From Reyranella sp. (lineage in GTDB: Bacteria > Pseudomonadota > Alphaproteobacteria > Reyranellales > Reyranellaceae), in assembly GCA_019750135.1 (NCBI GenBank), contig JAIEOV010000016.1, positions 124,001 to 188,000 of the forward strand: a DNA stretch of 64,000 nucleotides, given 5' to 3'. Shown here piece after piece: positions 27,834-36,084 of this stretch; the stretch's first letter is position 1, and every line of letters starts with the position of its first letter. The notes below the pieces were generated by a model. It made no database searches, was not told where the DNA came from, and saw nothing but the letters and a program-made list of their open reading frames with translations. A program made the translations under genes and the position numbers.

Positions 27834-27938
27834 GCGACGGCTGAGGGGCGCCCATAGGCCTTGGCTGACTGCACTGACGGCATCGGCAACGATGAAGCCT
27901 CGCCCGACGTTCACGGAGTGCAGAACGGAGCAACAGTG

Positions 27939-28160
27939 ATGACGGCCGACGGCAATCCCACGCTCGATCCGCACCCCGGATCGAACACCGAGAAGCCCCC
28001 CGAAGAGTGGGTATCCGGCGACGATCCCATGACCGGAGCGCAGGCGTCCTATCTGACGACGCTCTGTGAGGAGGCCAAGGTCGAGCCGCCGGGCGGCGGA
28101 CTCACCAAGGCCCAGGCATCGAAGCTCATCGACGAACTGAAGGCGCGACTCGGCCGGTAG
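27939..28160 (+). CDS. DUF3072 family protein
   Basis: A 73-residue protein. It has a typical opening (MTADGNPTLDPHPGSNTEKP) and the DUF3072 core: DPMTGAQASYLTTLCEEA, followed by LTKAQASKLIDELKARLGR. Members are small helical proteins with no known function, common in soil bacteria. The ATG at 27939 is chosen because the family starts here; the upstream in-frame extension lacks similarity. Confidence 0.85.
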   Translation: MTADGNPTLDPHPGSNTEKPPEEWVSGDDPMTGAQASYLTTLCEEAKVEPPGGGLTKAQASKLIDELKARLGR

Positions 28161-28190
28161 TCATGGGCCGGTAGTCAGGAGCGAAGCCCC

Positions 28191-29486
28191 ATGGATATCG
28201 GGACGGTCGTTGGACTGCTGGCGGCCGCCTGCACCACGCTCTCCTACGTCCCCCAGCTGAAGAAATGCTGGGAGACCGGTTCGGCGGGCGACCTCTCGCT
28301 GCGCATGTTCCTCATCCTCGCCACCGGCGTCGCCCTCTGGATCGGCTACGGCATCCTGCGCAGCGACTGGGTCATCATCGTCGCCAACGCGGTCAGCCTA
28401 ATGCTTCTCTCCGGCATCCTGTGGTTCAAGCTCAGGCCACAGACTTCCAGCGCTCCGGCGCAGCAGCCGGCGGACGGCCAGGCGCTCCGTCGCAGCGAGG
28501 AGCGCTATCACGCCGTCGTGGAAAGCACGCGCGACTACGCGATCTTCACGACCGACCGCGCCGGCCGGATCGCCGACTGGTATCCCGGCGCGGCGGCGGT
28601 GTTCGGCTGGCCGCGCGAAGAAATCCTGGGCCAGCCGACCGACGTCCTGTTCGTGCCCGAGGACCGTATCGCGAACGCGCCGCGGCTGGAGCTGGAAACG
28701 GCGGCGGCCAAAGGGGTGGCGCCGGACGTGCGCTGGCATCAGCACAAGGACGGCAGCCGGGTCTTCATCGAAGGCAAGGTCGTGCCGATCGCCGGCATCC
28801 ACGGACAGGAAGGCTTCCTGAAGATCGGCCAGGACATCACGGCGCGACGACGGGCCGAACGGGCGCTGCGGCGCAGCGAGCGGCATCTCCAGGTGATGGT
28901 GCGCGAACTGCAGCATCGCACGCGCAACGTCCTGGCCGTCGTGCAAGCCCTCTTCGAATCGACCGTGCGCGAAGTGGAGTCGCCCGAGGCGTTCCGGCGA
29001 AGCTTCAGCACGCGCCTCGCGGCGTTGTCGCGCGTCCAGGGACTGCTGGCGCCTCTCAAGGGGGACGAGACGCTGCGCTTCGAGGACTTGCTGCGCGGGG
29101 AGCTCGAGGCGCATGGCGCCGACCTGTATTCGTATGTGACGCTCGACGGACCGGCGGATGTTCGCCTGAAGTCGCGCCAGGTGCAGATCCTCGCGCTTGC
29201 CCTCCACGAGCTGGCGACCAATGCGGTGAAATACGGCGCATTGCTCTCGCCGGCTGGCCGCCTGGCCGTGCGATGGCGCGTCGATCGCACCAACGACCGA
29301 GATGAGCTCGAAGTCGACTGGCTAGAGACTGGCGTGGACATGCCGCCGGCGGCTGTCCTTTCGGGATATGGCCGGGAGCTGATCGAACGCGCGCTGCCTT
29401 ATCAGCTCGACGCCAGGACCCTCTACGAGCTGACCGCCGACGGCGTCCACTGCACCATCGCCGTGCCTCTGGATGACTCCGAATGA
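28191..29486 (+). CDS. SemiSWEET transporter fused to a PAS-HWE histidine kinase
   Basis: A 431-residue membrane kinase. Residues 1-82 form a complete SemiSWEET/PQ-loop unit of three helices: SYVPQLKKCWETGSAGDLS with Pro21-Gln22, then Trp50 and Asn66, spaced like the conserved sugar-pocket pair of SemiSWEETs. A PAS domain covers about 102-220. The HWE/HisKA_2 kinase has His242 in ELQHRTRN, the N-box ALHELATNAVKYGAL near 340 and the W.E mark in DWLETG. GGAGCGAAGCCCC precedes the ATG. It overlaps its receiver gene by ATGA. A SemiSWEET as sensor input is unusual; sugar sensing is my inference. Confidence 0.9.
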   Translation: MDIGTVVGLLAAACTTLSYVPQLKKCWETGSAGDLSLRMFLILATGVALWIGYGILRSDWVIIVANAVSLMLLSGILWFKLRPQTSSAPAQQPADGQALRRSEERYHAVVESTRDYAIFTTDRAGRIADWYPGAAAVFGWPREEILGQPTDVLFVPEDRIANAPRLELETAAAKGVAPDVRWHQHKDGSRVFIEGKVVPIAGIHGQEGFLKIGQDITARRRAERALRRSERHLQVMVRELQHRTRNVLAVVQALFESTVREVESPEAFRRSFSTRLAALSRVQGLLAPLKGDETLRFEDLLRGELEAHGADLYSYVTLDGPADVRLKSRQVQILALALHELATNAVKYGALLSPAGRLAVRWRVDRTNDRDELEVDWLETGVDMPPAAVLSGYGRELIERALPYQLDARTLYELTADGVHCTIAVPLDDSE

Positions 29487-29836
29487 TTGGCCGCCGCATC
29501 CTGGTGGTGGAAGACGAATACCTGGTTGCCGAAGACGTGCGCCGGTGGCTGCAAGGCCTCGGCGCGGAGGTGATCGGGCCGGCGCCGAGGCTCGCGCGAG
29601 CGCATTCGCTCATTGCCGCGGAACGGATCGACGCCGCCGTGCTGGACATCCATGTTGCGGGCGAGCTGGTTTTTCCGGTAGCAGAGGCGCTGCACGAGCA
29701 CCGAATCCCCTTCCTCTTCGTGTCCGGCTTCGATCGCTCGATCGTTCCGCGCCGCTTCGCGCACGTTCAGCTGCTTGAAAAGCCGCTTGCGCTCGAGACC
29801 CTGGCGGTGGCAATGGCTCGTCTTCTCGATAATTGA
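29483..29836 (+). CDS. Single-domain response regulator
   Basis: A 117-residue receiver: acidic pocket VVEDEYL (Asp11), phosphorylation site Asp55 in AVLDIHV, and Lys100 in LEKP. It has no output domain. The ATGA overlap with the preceding HWE kinase marks it as the cognate partner. Such small receivers usually pass or drain phosphate in HWE systems. Confidence 0.92.
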   Translation: MIGRRILVVEDEYLVAEDVRRWLQGLGAEVIGPAPRLARAHSLIAAERIDAAVLDIHVAGELVFPVAEALHEHRIPFLFVSGFDRSIVPRRFAHVQLLEKPLALETLAVAMARLLDN

Positions 29837-29933
29837 CGCACCGGCTGCCGGCACAGCGCATGCGACAAAGTCACCGGTAACCTTGATGTTTCCCGCAGCA
29901 GGCTCCTAGTTATCGCGGAGACCGGGAGCAGGA

Positions 29934-30605
29934 ATGACCAATGGATTGCACGCGGTACTCAGCCCCACGGAAGAAGTCGCGCTCAGACGAATTGCGCACG
30001 GCTCGCTGACGGTCGACGTCCGCAGTGCTGCCCGCCTCGTGCAGCTGGCGTTGGTCGAGCGCACGAAGACCGGCCTTCGCCTCACCGCGCTGGGACGACA
30101 GCGCATCGCTTCTCTGCCCAGGGCACCCATCCTGGGAGACACCGACCATGCCATGAGGCGGCTGGAGACCAGCCTGACTTACTGGACAGAGCAGGCGCGG
30201 CGGCGGCCGGCGCCACCGGCGAAGAACGAGGGACTGCGCGGCGTCAGCGTCCTCGTCGTGGAGGACGATTACCACCAGGCGCAGAAATTCGCCCAGGTCC
30301 TGAAGGCGGCCGAGGCCGACGTCGGCGCGCCCAGTCCCAGCGCCGCTGCCGCACTGGACCTGATTGCCAAGGCCGTCCCACAGTGTGCTGTGATCGACAT
30401 CCATCTCGGCAGTGGTCCGTGCTATCGGGTGCCCCAGTGCCTCAAGGAACGCGGCGTGCCGTTCATCTTCGTGACGGCTTACGATCGCACCGGGCTGTCG
30501 CCGGCATTTGCCGACATCGAGTGCCTCGACAAGCCGGTCGACGACACGCGGCTGGTGGATACGCTGTCGCGCGTCTATGCATCGACAGTGCCGCCCCTGG
30601 AGTAA
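29934..30605 (+). CDS. Response regulator with N-terminal winged-helix-like module
   Basis: A 223-residue protein. Residues 1-66 form a module (LSPTEEVALRRIAHGS, then LALVERTKTGLRLTALGR) that looks like a small DNA-binding helix-turn-helix and recurs at 35365-35958. Residues 103-215 are a receiver with VVEDDYH, phospho-Asp155 in VIDIHL and Lys200. An output module placed before the receiver is the reverse of the usual order. It lies 98 bases after the HWE pair. DNA binding is inferred. Confidence 0.82.
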   Translation: MTNGLHAVLSPTEEVALRRIAHGSLTVDVRSAARLVQLALVERTKTGLRLTALGRQRIASLPRAPILGDTDHAMRRLETSLTYWTEQARRRPAPPAKNEGLRGVSVLVVEDDYHQAQKFAQVLKAAEADVGAPSPSAAAALDLIAKAVPQCAVIDIHLGSGPCYRVPQCLKERGVPFIFVTAYDRTGLSPAFADIECLDKPVDDTRLVDTLSRVYASTVPPLE

Positions 30606-30614
30606 CGGGCAACC

Positions 30615-30884
30615 TTACACGAGCGTTAGGTCTTCGATCTCGTGCTGCAATGCGCGAGCCTGATCGTAGAGGAGATCGCCCACCGCTTCGTCGATGGTGC
30701 GCATGGCGATCGCGACGTCGCGCGCCGTGGCGCCATGCTTTTCGGCCAGCCTGCCCAGGAGTTCGCGGATATCGGCCTTCGTCCGGGCCCGGTCCTTCTC
30801 GAGTTCGGCCAGGCGCTCCCAAGGATCAAGGTGGCTTTCGAGATGGCGCGCCCATCCCGCCGGCAGAAAGAGCTGGCTGCCCAT
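30615..30884 (-). CDS. Hypothetical helical protein, 89 residues
   Basis: It starts MGSQLFLPAGWARHLESHLD behind AGAGGATG. The rest is charged helix (WERLAELEKDRARTKADIRE) with coiled-coil character. I do not recognise a family. It lies opposite the flanking rightward genes. Confidence 0.55.
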   Translation of the reverse strand: MGSQLFLPAGWARHLESHLDPWERLAELEKDRARTKADIRELLGRLAEKHGATARDVAIAMRTIDEAVGDLLYDQARALQHEIEDLTLV

Positions 30885-30983
30885 GGTTCATCCTCTGTTG
30901 CCGCGTGCCCTGCCGAAGGCAACGGGAGGGCGGCCACCTCGTTGCTGCTGGCAGAGCTCGACCAAGAATTACGGGCGGCGCTG

Positions 30984-31556
30984 ATGGCGACCGAAAGCCT
31001 CCTCCAGCATTTCCTGATGTACATCGTGGTGCCGGTCTGGCTGGTCGCCGGGCTGGCCGACTATTTCTGCCACAAGGCGACCCGCATCGAGCGAACCAGC
31101 GGCGTTGCGGAATCGCTGCTGCACCTGCTGCAGTTCGTCGAGGTCGGCGTGCCGCTGCTGGCAGCGCTGTTCCTGGAGATCAATGCGGCCGTGCTTCTCA
31201 TCATGCTGGCCGGCCTGGTGCTGCATCAGGCAACCGCCGTGTGGGACGTGCGGTATGCCAACGCCACGCGACACGTTCCGCCGGTCGAGCAGCATGTCCA
31301 CGGCGTCCTGGAGATGGCTCCGGTCATTGCCGCCGCCATCGTCGCCATCCTGCACTGGCCGCAGCTGCTGTCGCTCTTCGGCATCGGCTCGGCACCGCGT
31401 TTCGAACTGGAGTGGAAGCACGATCCACTGCCGGGCTGGTATCTCGTGGCCGTCCTGTCGGGCGTCGTCGTGTGCGGCGTGCTGCCCTACGGCGAGGAGC
31501 TGGTGCGCACCCTGCGCAACCGGCATCGCCGCGCGGTGGCGTGGACCGCACGCTGA
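30984..31556 (+). CDS. Conserved membrane protein, 190 residues
   Basis: About five hydrophobic segments. Recognisable blocks are LLQHFLMYIVVPVWLVAGLADYFCHKATRIERT, shortened here as the LADYFCH...ERT motif, then ALFLEINA and WDVRYANATR with PVEQHVHGVLE. Similar proteins are annotated only as hypothetical membrane proteins. The His/Asp/Glu residues in these blocks could bind metal (inference). The start at 30984 is chosen by similarity; its ribosome site is weak. Confidence 0.75.
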   Translation: MATESLLQHFLMYIVVPVWLVAGLADYFCHKATRIERTSGVAESLLHLLQFVEVGVPLLAALFLEINAAVLLIMLAGLVLHQATAVWDVRYANATRHVPPVEQHVHGVLEMAPVIAAAIVAILHWPQLLSLFGIGSAPRFELEWKHDPLPGWYLVAVLSGVVVCGVLPYGEELVRTLRNRHRRAVAWTAR

Positions 31557-31575
31557 CTTAGCCGTTCTTGGGCGG

Positions 31576-32052
31576 TCACCAGAGCACGAACGACGGCCGC
31601 TGGATCATCAGCCAGAAGATCGCCAGCACCGCGGCGAAGGCGGGGAAGCCGAAGGCGAACCACAGGCCGAACAGGCGATGGTAGTCGGCGGGGAGGGCCT
31701 CTCCGGCGCGCGTCGCCGCCGCCGCCAGGTCACGCATGCGCATCTGCATCCACACCACCGGCAGCCAGAAGGCTCCTGTCAGAAGATAGAGGAAAACCGA
31801 CACCAGGAGCCACCCTTCGGTCAGCGGGTAACCGACATGCAGCGCAAGCCATACGCCGGTGACCGGCTGGGCCACGACGGCCGTGGCGGTGAACAGGAAA
31901 TCGGCGATGACGACGATGCGCGCCACGCCCGCGACCACCTGGAGTCGGCCGTCGCGATGCGCCAACAGCATGAAGAAGGCGATGCCGGCGCCGGTCCCCA
32001 GCAGCACGGCGGCGCCGATCACGTGCACGAACTTGAGGACGAAATAGAGCAT
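31576..32052 (-). CDS. DUF2269 family membrane protein
   Basis: A 158-residue protein with four membrane segments. It begins MLYFVLKFVHVIGAAVLLGT, the usual DUF2269 opening, with further helices near 40-65, 80-105 and 130-150. Its start overlaps the stop of the upstream NAD(P)-binding gene (TGATG at 32050-32054), so the two are coupled. Function is unknown. Confidence 0.88.
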   Translation of the reverse strand: MLYFVLKFVHVIGAAVLLGTGAGIAFFMLLAHRDGRLQVVAGVARIVVIADFLFTATAVVAQPVTGVWLALHVGYPLTEGWLLVSVFLYLLTGAFWLPVVWMQMRMRDLAAAATRAGEALPADYHRLFGLWFAFGFPAFAAVLAIFWLMIQRPSFVLW

Positions 32053-33365
32053 CAGCGGTCGTCGACGATGCCGAGGGCGGCGAGGTGCAGGGCAAGGATG
32101 GGCAACACCTTCAGCATCGGGCCCATCGGGTCGCTCCACAGGCGCGGCACCAATACGGTGCCGATGATCGCATAGACGACGGTGACGACGAGCGCGGCCA
32201 TGACGCCGCCGCGCGCGGTGCGGCGCCAGCCGATCGCGAGCCCCACGGCGATGTCGCACAGCGCCCCGGCGATCACGACCGCGGCCGCGGGCCAGCCGAA
32301 GACGCCGCCTTCATGCATCAGCGCGATGCCGTCCTGCCAACCGGGACCGAGCGCGATGACGCCGGTCGAAAGCCAGAACAGCGCGCAGATGGCGAAGATC
32401 CAGGGTCGCAGCAGATAGAGCCGCGCGAACCAGCGCTCCTGCACCGACGCGGGCTCCGCGGCCATCACACGCTCGATATCGCGTGGCCTGATGCCGGTGA
32501 GCTGCATCCAGCGAGTCGGATCACCCGGGGCTGCGTTCAGGAGCTCGCGGCCGGCGGTGCGGCGCAGGGCGGTGCGCCAGCCCAGCCGAGCCATCAGGTC
32601 GCCGAAAGCGAAGGCCACGGCCTCCAGCCAGCGCGGCATGCGAACCTGTTCGGCCGGCCGCCAGCCCAGCCAGCGGCGGAACAGGCCAACCAGCTCTTCG
32701 AACCGCCAGGCATGCGGCCCGACCAGTTCGAGGACGACCTTCGCCGGCGCTCCCGGCCGCACGAAGAAGACGATCGTTTCCAGGACATCGTCGATGTGGA
32801 CGGCCTGCAGCGGGGCGGCCTGTTGCGGCACCGGCAGCACCGGCAAGGCCGCCAGCCCGCGCAACAGGGCGGCGCCACCGAAGGCGTTGCGGCCGATCAC
32901 CACCGAAGGCCGCAGGATCACCCAGTCCAGCCCGCTTTCCATGAGCGCCCGGTCGCCTGCCCGCTTGCTGCGCGTGAAGTCGGTTGCCGCCCGGTCGGCG
33001 CCCAGCGCCGACAGGTGGATGACGCGGCGGACGCCGGCCTCGATACAGGCGCGCCACAAGGCGGCCGGGCCGGTCTCGTGCACCGCCTGCAGGGAGTCAC
33101 CGGCGCCGTCCTGCAAAGCGCCGGCGCAATAAATGACGGCATCGACCTCGTCGACGTGATCGCGCCACGCCGCCGGATCGACGGCGCGCGCGATATCGAG
33201 GCGCACATGGCGCATCGGCGTGGCGCTGCGCGGCGCCGTGCGAGAAACCCCGATCACGGTCGCCCCGGCCGCGTGCACGCGGCATGCCACCGCCGCACCG
33301 ATGAAGCCCGTCACTCCGACAACCAGGATGGTCTTCCCAGCGAAGGCGGGACGAGCGGTCTGCAT
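32052..33365 (-). CDS. NAD(P)-binding epimerase-like protein with C-terminal DoxX-like membrane domain
   Basis: A 437-residue two-part protein. Residues 1-290 are an atypical SDR (ILVVGVTGFIGAAVACRV; HLSALGADR; LRPSVVIGRNAFGG) like NDUFA9/complex I-associated or NmrA-type proteins. Residues 300-437 form four hydrophobic helices of the DoxX-like type. The ATG at 33365 is preferred because GAGG precedes it; an upstream ATG at 33398 lacks a site. It is coupled to the DUF2269 gene. A role in membrane redox is inferred only. Confidence 0.87.
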   Translation of the reverse strand: MQTARPAFAGKTILVVGVTGFIGAAVACRVHAAGATVIGVSRTAPRSATPMRHVRLDIARAVDPAAWRDHVDEVDAVIYCAGALQDGAGDSLQAVHETGPAALWRACIEAGVRRVIHLSALGADRAATDFTRSKRAGDRALMESGLDWVILRPSVVIGRNAFGGAALLRGLAALPVLPVPQQAAPLQAVHIDDVLETIVFFVRPGAPAKVVLELVGPHAWRFEELVGLFRRWLGWRPAEQVRMPRWLEAVAFAFGDLMARLGWRTALRRTAGRELLNAAPGDPTRWMQLTGIRPRDIERVMAAEPASVQERWFARLYLLRPWIFAICALFWLSTGVIALGPGWQDGIALMHEGGVFGWPAAAVVIAGALCDIAVGLAIGWRRTARGGVMAALVVTVVYAIIGTVLVPRLWSDPMGPMLKVLPILALHLAALGIVDDR

Positions 33366-33410
33366 AACCTCGGATGTGGCGTCGTTCACAAGAGCCATTG
33401 TCCAGCGAAA

Positions 33411-33436
33411 GAGCGGCCCCACAGGTGGGGCCGCTC
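33411..33436 (-). terminator. Terminator hairpin after the repeat-protein gene
   Basis: Perfect 12-bp stem GAGCGGCCCCAC/GTGGGGCCGCTC with a 2-base loop. On the minus strand it is followed by TTTCG, so it can end transcription of the gene at 33457-34959. Confidence 0.7.
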
Positions 33437-33456
33437 TCCGTTGTGATCGTCAGGGA

Positions 33457-34260
33457 TTATCGGCGATGGGCCCAGCCGCGGCGTGCAGCCTCGGCATGAC
33501 CGCGCGAATCGCCGAACCAGCCCCGGCCGTCGTCATCGTCGTCGCGGCTGCGCGAGCGCGAGCCGCCACGGCTCCGGCCGCCACGATCGTCGTCGTCGTC
33601 ATCGCGGCGCGAACGGGCGGCGCGGGAATGACCTTCCGAATCGCCGAACCAGCCGCCACGGCCGCGGTCGTCGTCGTCGTCATCGCGGCCGCGCGAGCGC
33701 GAGCGGCTGCGATCATCGTCATCGTCGTCGCGGCGTGACCGTGCAGCGCGCGAATGGCCTTCCGAGTCGCCGAACCAGCCACCGCGGCCGCGGCCACGAC
33801 CGCCGCGATCGTCATCGTCGTCGTCGTCGCGGCCACGTGAACCGCCCCGGCTCCGGCGATCGTCGTCGTCTTCCCAGCGCTCGCGAGCCGCGCGCGAATG
33901 GCCTTCGGAGTCACCGAACCATCCGCCGCGCCCGCGACCACGACCGCCGCGGTCATCGTCGTCGTCATCGCGACCGCGCGAGCCGCCACGACCGCCTCCG
34001 CGACCGCCGCGATCGTCATCTTCCTCCCAGCGCTCACGCGCCGCGCGCGAATGGCCCTCGGAATCGCCGAACCAGCCGCCGCGGCCACGGCCGCCACGAT
34101 CGTCATCTTCGTCGTCGTCATAACGGCTGCGGGATCCGCGGCCGCTCGCGAACCGGCCGCGCTCATCGCGATCATCGTCATCGTAGCGGCTGCGCGAACC
34201 TCCACGGCCGCTCGTGAAGCGACCACGATCGTCGCGGTCCATGTCTGAGTTTCTCGCCAT
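33457..34260 (-). other. Possible internal start: WFGDSEGH-repeat protein
   Basis: An in-frame ATG at 34260 (MARNSDMDRDDRGRF) follows GGAGGACTCT, a good ribosome site inside the longer frame. Starting here gives a 267-residue, highly charged repeat protein ending AEAARRGWAHRR. The repeat DNA, rich in GATCGTCATC words, is coding and not a DNA-level array. Confidence 0.6.
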
Positions 34261-34959
34261 AGAGTCCTCCGTCAGGTTGCTGATGTCGAGATTGAGTGAA
34301 ACGGCGCGGGTCGGTCTCAAGCGTGCAGCGCGCCCCTGCAGTTCCTGCTTGCGCTCGGCCAGCTCCGTGGCGAGCTCGGGTTTGTCGACGTCGTGTGCCT
34401 GGGCCTTGGCGAAGATACCCTGACCGGGCTTCTCTTCCTCGGCGACGTGATGCTTGATCATCTCGGAAAGCAGTTTCACCTTGGCGTCGTAGAAGGCGTC
34501 GTCGCTCGACGCCTGCGACAGATCGGCGATCAGAAGCTTGGCCGCGTCATGCTCGACCTGCGCTTCGTCCATGAGGTCTTCGTCGTCGATGGCTTCGCGG
34601 CAGGCGGGATAGAAGATCTCCTCTTCCAGCCGCGTGTGGATGTTGAGCTCGGTGCAGATCTTCTCGACCAGCTCCTCCTTGCGTCGATCCTCGGTGGCCG
34701 ATTCGAACTCGGAGAACAGTCCCTCGACCCGACGATGATCCTGCCGCAGAGCGGCGACGGCGCTCTGCTGGGCTGGATCGGCCATGTCCTGTTGCGGCAG
34801 TCCCGCGCCCGCCAGGGCGGCGGCCATCGTCGTGTCCGCGGACTGCGTGAGCTGGGTGTTGCCGGTGGCTGCGGTGGCACCCGCCGGATTGGCGGGCTTG
34901 CCCGCTTTGTTGCCGCGATCCTGCTTGTTACCGGTCGACTGCGTGCTGCTCTTCGCCAT
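33457..34959 (-). CDS. Hemerythrin-domain protein continuous with Asp/Arg/Gly repeat protein
   Basis: One open frame of 500 residues. Residues 65-200 are a hemerythrin domain (LRQDHRRVEGLF, HTRLEEEIFYP, VEHDAAKLL, MIKHHVAEEEK). From residue 234 the sequence becomes low-complexity Arg/Asp/Gly with five copies of a GWFGDSEGHSRAAR unit. Hemerythrin domain and repeat part are often separate proteins in related bacteria (my recollection). Either this is a true fusion or the internal ATG at 34260, preceded by GGAGGA, starts a second protein. No stop separates them. Confidence 0.8.
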   Translation of the reverse strand: MAKSSTQSTGNKQDRGNKAGKPANPAGATAATGNTQLTQSADTTMAAALAGAGLPQQDMADPAQQSAVAALRQDHRRVEGLFSEFESATEDRRKEELVEKICTELNIHTRLEEEIFYPACREAIDDEDLMDEAQVEHDAAKLLIADLSQASSDDAFYDAKVKLLSEMIKHHVAEEEKPGQGIFAKAQAHDVDKPELATELAERKQELQGRAARLRPTRAVSLNLDISNLTEDSMARNSDMDRDDRGRFTSGRGGSRSRYDDDDRDERGRFASGRGSRSRYDDDEDDDRGGRGRGGWFGDSEGHSRAARERWEEDDDRGGRGGGRGGSRGRDDDDDDRGGRGRGRGGWFGDSEGHSRAARERWEDDDDRRSRGGSRGRDDDDDDDRGGRGRGRGGWFGDSEGHSRAARSRRDDDDDDRSRSRSRGRDDDDDDRGRGGWFGDSEGHSRAARSRRDDDDDDRGGRSRGGSRSRSRDDDDDGRGWFGDSRGHAEAARRGWAHRR

Positions 34960-35081
34960 GTGCTCCTCCCGTATTGCGCAAGAGCAATGAGGAGGCGGGA
35001 TACCAAGTTGCGTTCAGGGTCGGATTCTTAAGCTGCGCGAGTCGCGCACGATTGCAATCGACCCGACTCTGCAACGCAGCA

Positions 35082-35288
35082 TCAGCTGGGAAGGCGATCC
35101 CGTCGCTTGCGCTCGATGCGCGTCGGCGGAGGCCCCTCTTCTCTCGCCGCGTCGCTGCTCGTGTCGGGCCGGTGCCTCATGCGGTTGACGCTGCCGGCGG
35201 CGGCGAGGCGGCGTGCCTTGGCGAGTTTTCTCAACGTGCCGAGTTCGGCGGCGAGCGTCGTGTGACGAGTGGAAAAGGAATAGGGCAT
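35082..35288 (-). CDS. Possible small hypothetical protein
   Basis: A 68-residue frame starting MPYSFSTRHTTLAAELGTLR, with a basic middle and a Pro/Arg-rich tail. There is no ribosome site and no family I know. Called weakly because codon use in the first half looks coding. Confidence 0.3.
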   Translation of the reverse strand: MPYSFSTRHTTLAAELGTLRKLAKARRLAAAGSVNRMRHRPDTSSDAAREEGPPPTRIERKRRDRLPS

Positions 35289-35364
35289 GCCAGACCAATT
35301 GCCGCAGGCAATGCCCAGTTGCACCAACCGACCATAATAGATGCCCGTCCAGAAGCGGACGTGC

Positions 35365-35958
35365 CTACAGGGCGGCAGCGAGCCAGCTCGGCCGGATCGG
35401 GATGGTCGTCTTCAGCAACGCCTGCGAAGCTTCGATGCGGCGATCGCTGGTATCGCATGCCCTGATCATCTGCCGGCGATGCTCCATGATCGTTCTTCGA
35501 GTCCGAATGAGCGCGCTGTCGGCGCGCGATCGCCAATGCTCCTGGTCGAAGAAGAAGTAGACCGGCTGATAGACGGGGAGGTCCTCGGCGGCGTCCTCCC
35601 CGACCGTGACAGCCTCACGTTCCGGCAGCAGGCTCGCCGGCGCGATGGGGCGGGCGGGCGGTGACTCGGGCGTCGGCTTGTTCGCTGCCCGGCTCTGTGC
35701 CTTTTCGATCAGGCCTTCGACATAGCCGTTGACGGCATGGATCGATTTCGGCCGCGACAGCAGCGGTGCCTTCGGCAACGCATTGAAACGCAGCCGCCCG
35801 AGCGGCGTGAGCCGCAGGCCGCTGCTCGTGCGTTCGATCAACGCAAGAGCGACCAGACGGGCCGTCGTTTCGATATCGATGATCAACGATCCGTGCGCGA
35901 TCCGTCGCAGCGCGATCTCTTCCTTGGGGCTGAGGGGAGCGAGCAAGCCGCCGGTCAT
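35365..35958 (-). CDS. Protein with winged-helix-like N-terminal module and unknown C-terminus
   Basis: A 197-residue protein. Residues 5-70 (LSPKEEIALRRIAHGSLI, LALIERTSSGLRLTPLGR, LPKAPLL) closely match the N-terminus of the response regulator at 29934, but no receiver follows. Instead there is a Pro/Glu-rich linker and an Arg-rich helical end (RRTIMEHRRQMIRACDTSDR). The start at 35958 is set by GGAGGG; the earlier in-frame GTG overlaps that site. DNA binding is inferred from the module. Confidence 0.72.
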   Translation of the reverse strand: MTGGLLAPLSPKEEIALRRIAHGSLIIDIETTARLVALALIERTSSGLRLTPLGRLRFNALPKAPLLSRPKSIHAVNGYVEGLIEKAQSRAANKPTPESPPARPIAPASLLPEREAVTVGEDAAEDLPVYQPVYFFFDQEHWRSRADSALIRTRRTIMEHRRQMIRACDTSDRRIEASQALLKTTIPIRPSWLAAAL

Positions 35959-36084
35959 TGAACCCTCCACTCTCGACCGTCTAAGCAGCGATCAGGTCCG
36001 TCGGCAATGGACTCGAGCGACTCGCGACGAAAATATCTGACCATGGTTGGTACTTGTTGACTACTGCTGACCATCGCGGGTGCC

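Noticed and set aside
33483..34250. Dense GATCGTCATC/CGTCGTCGTC repeats that look like a DNA-level array or CRISPR
   Set aside because: The units vary in length and have no constant repeat plus unique spacers. They translate into regular Asp/Arg/Gly repeats in the minus frame, so this is coding low complexity.
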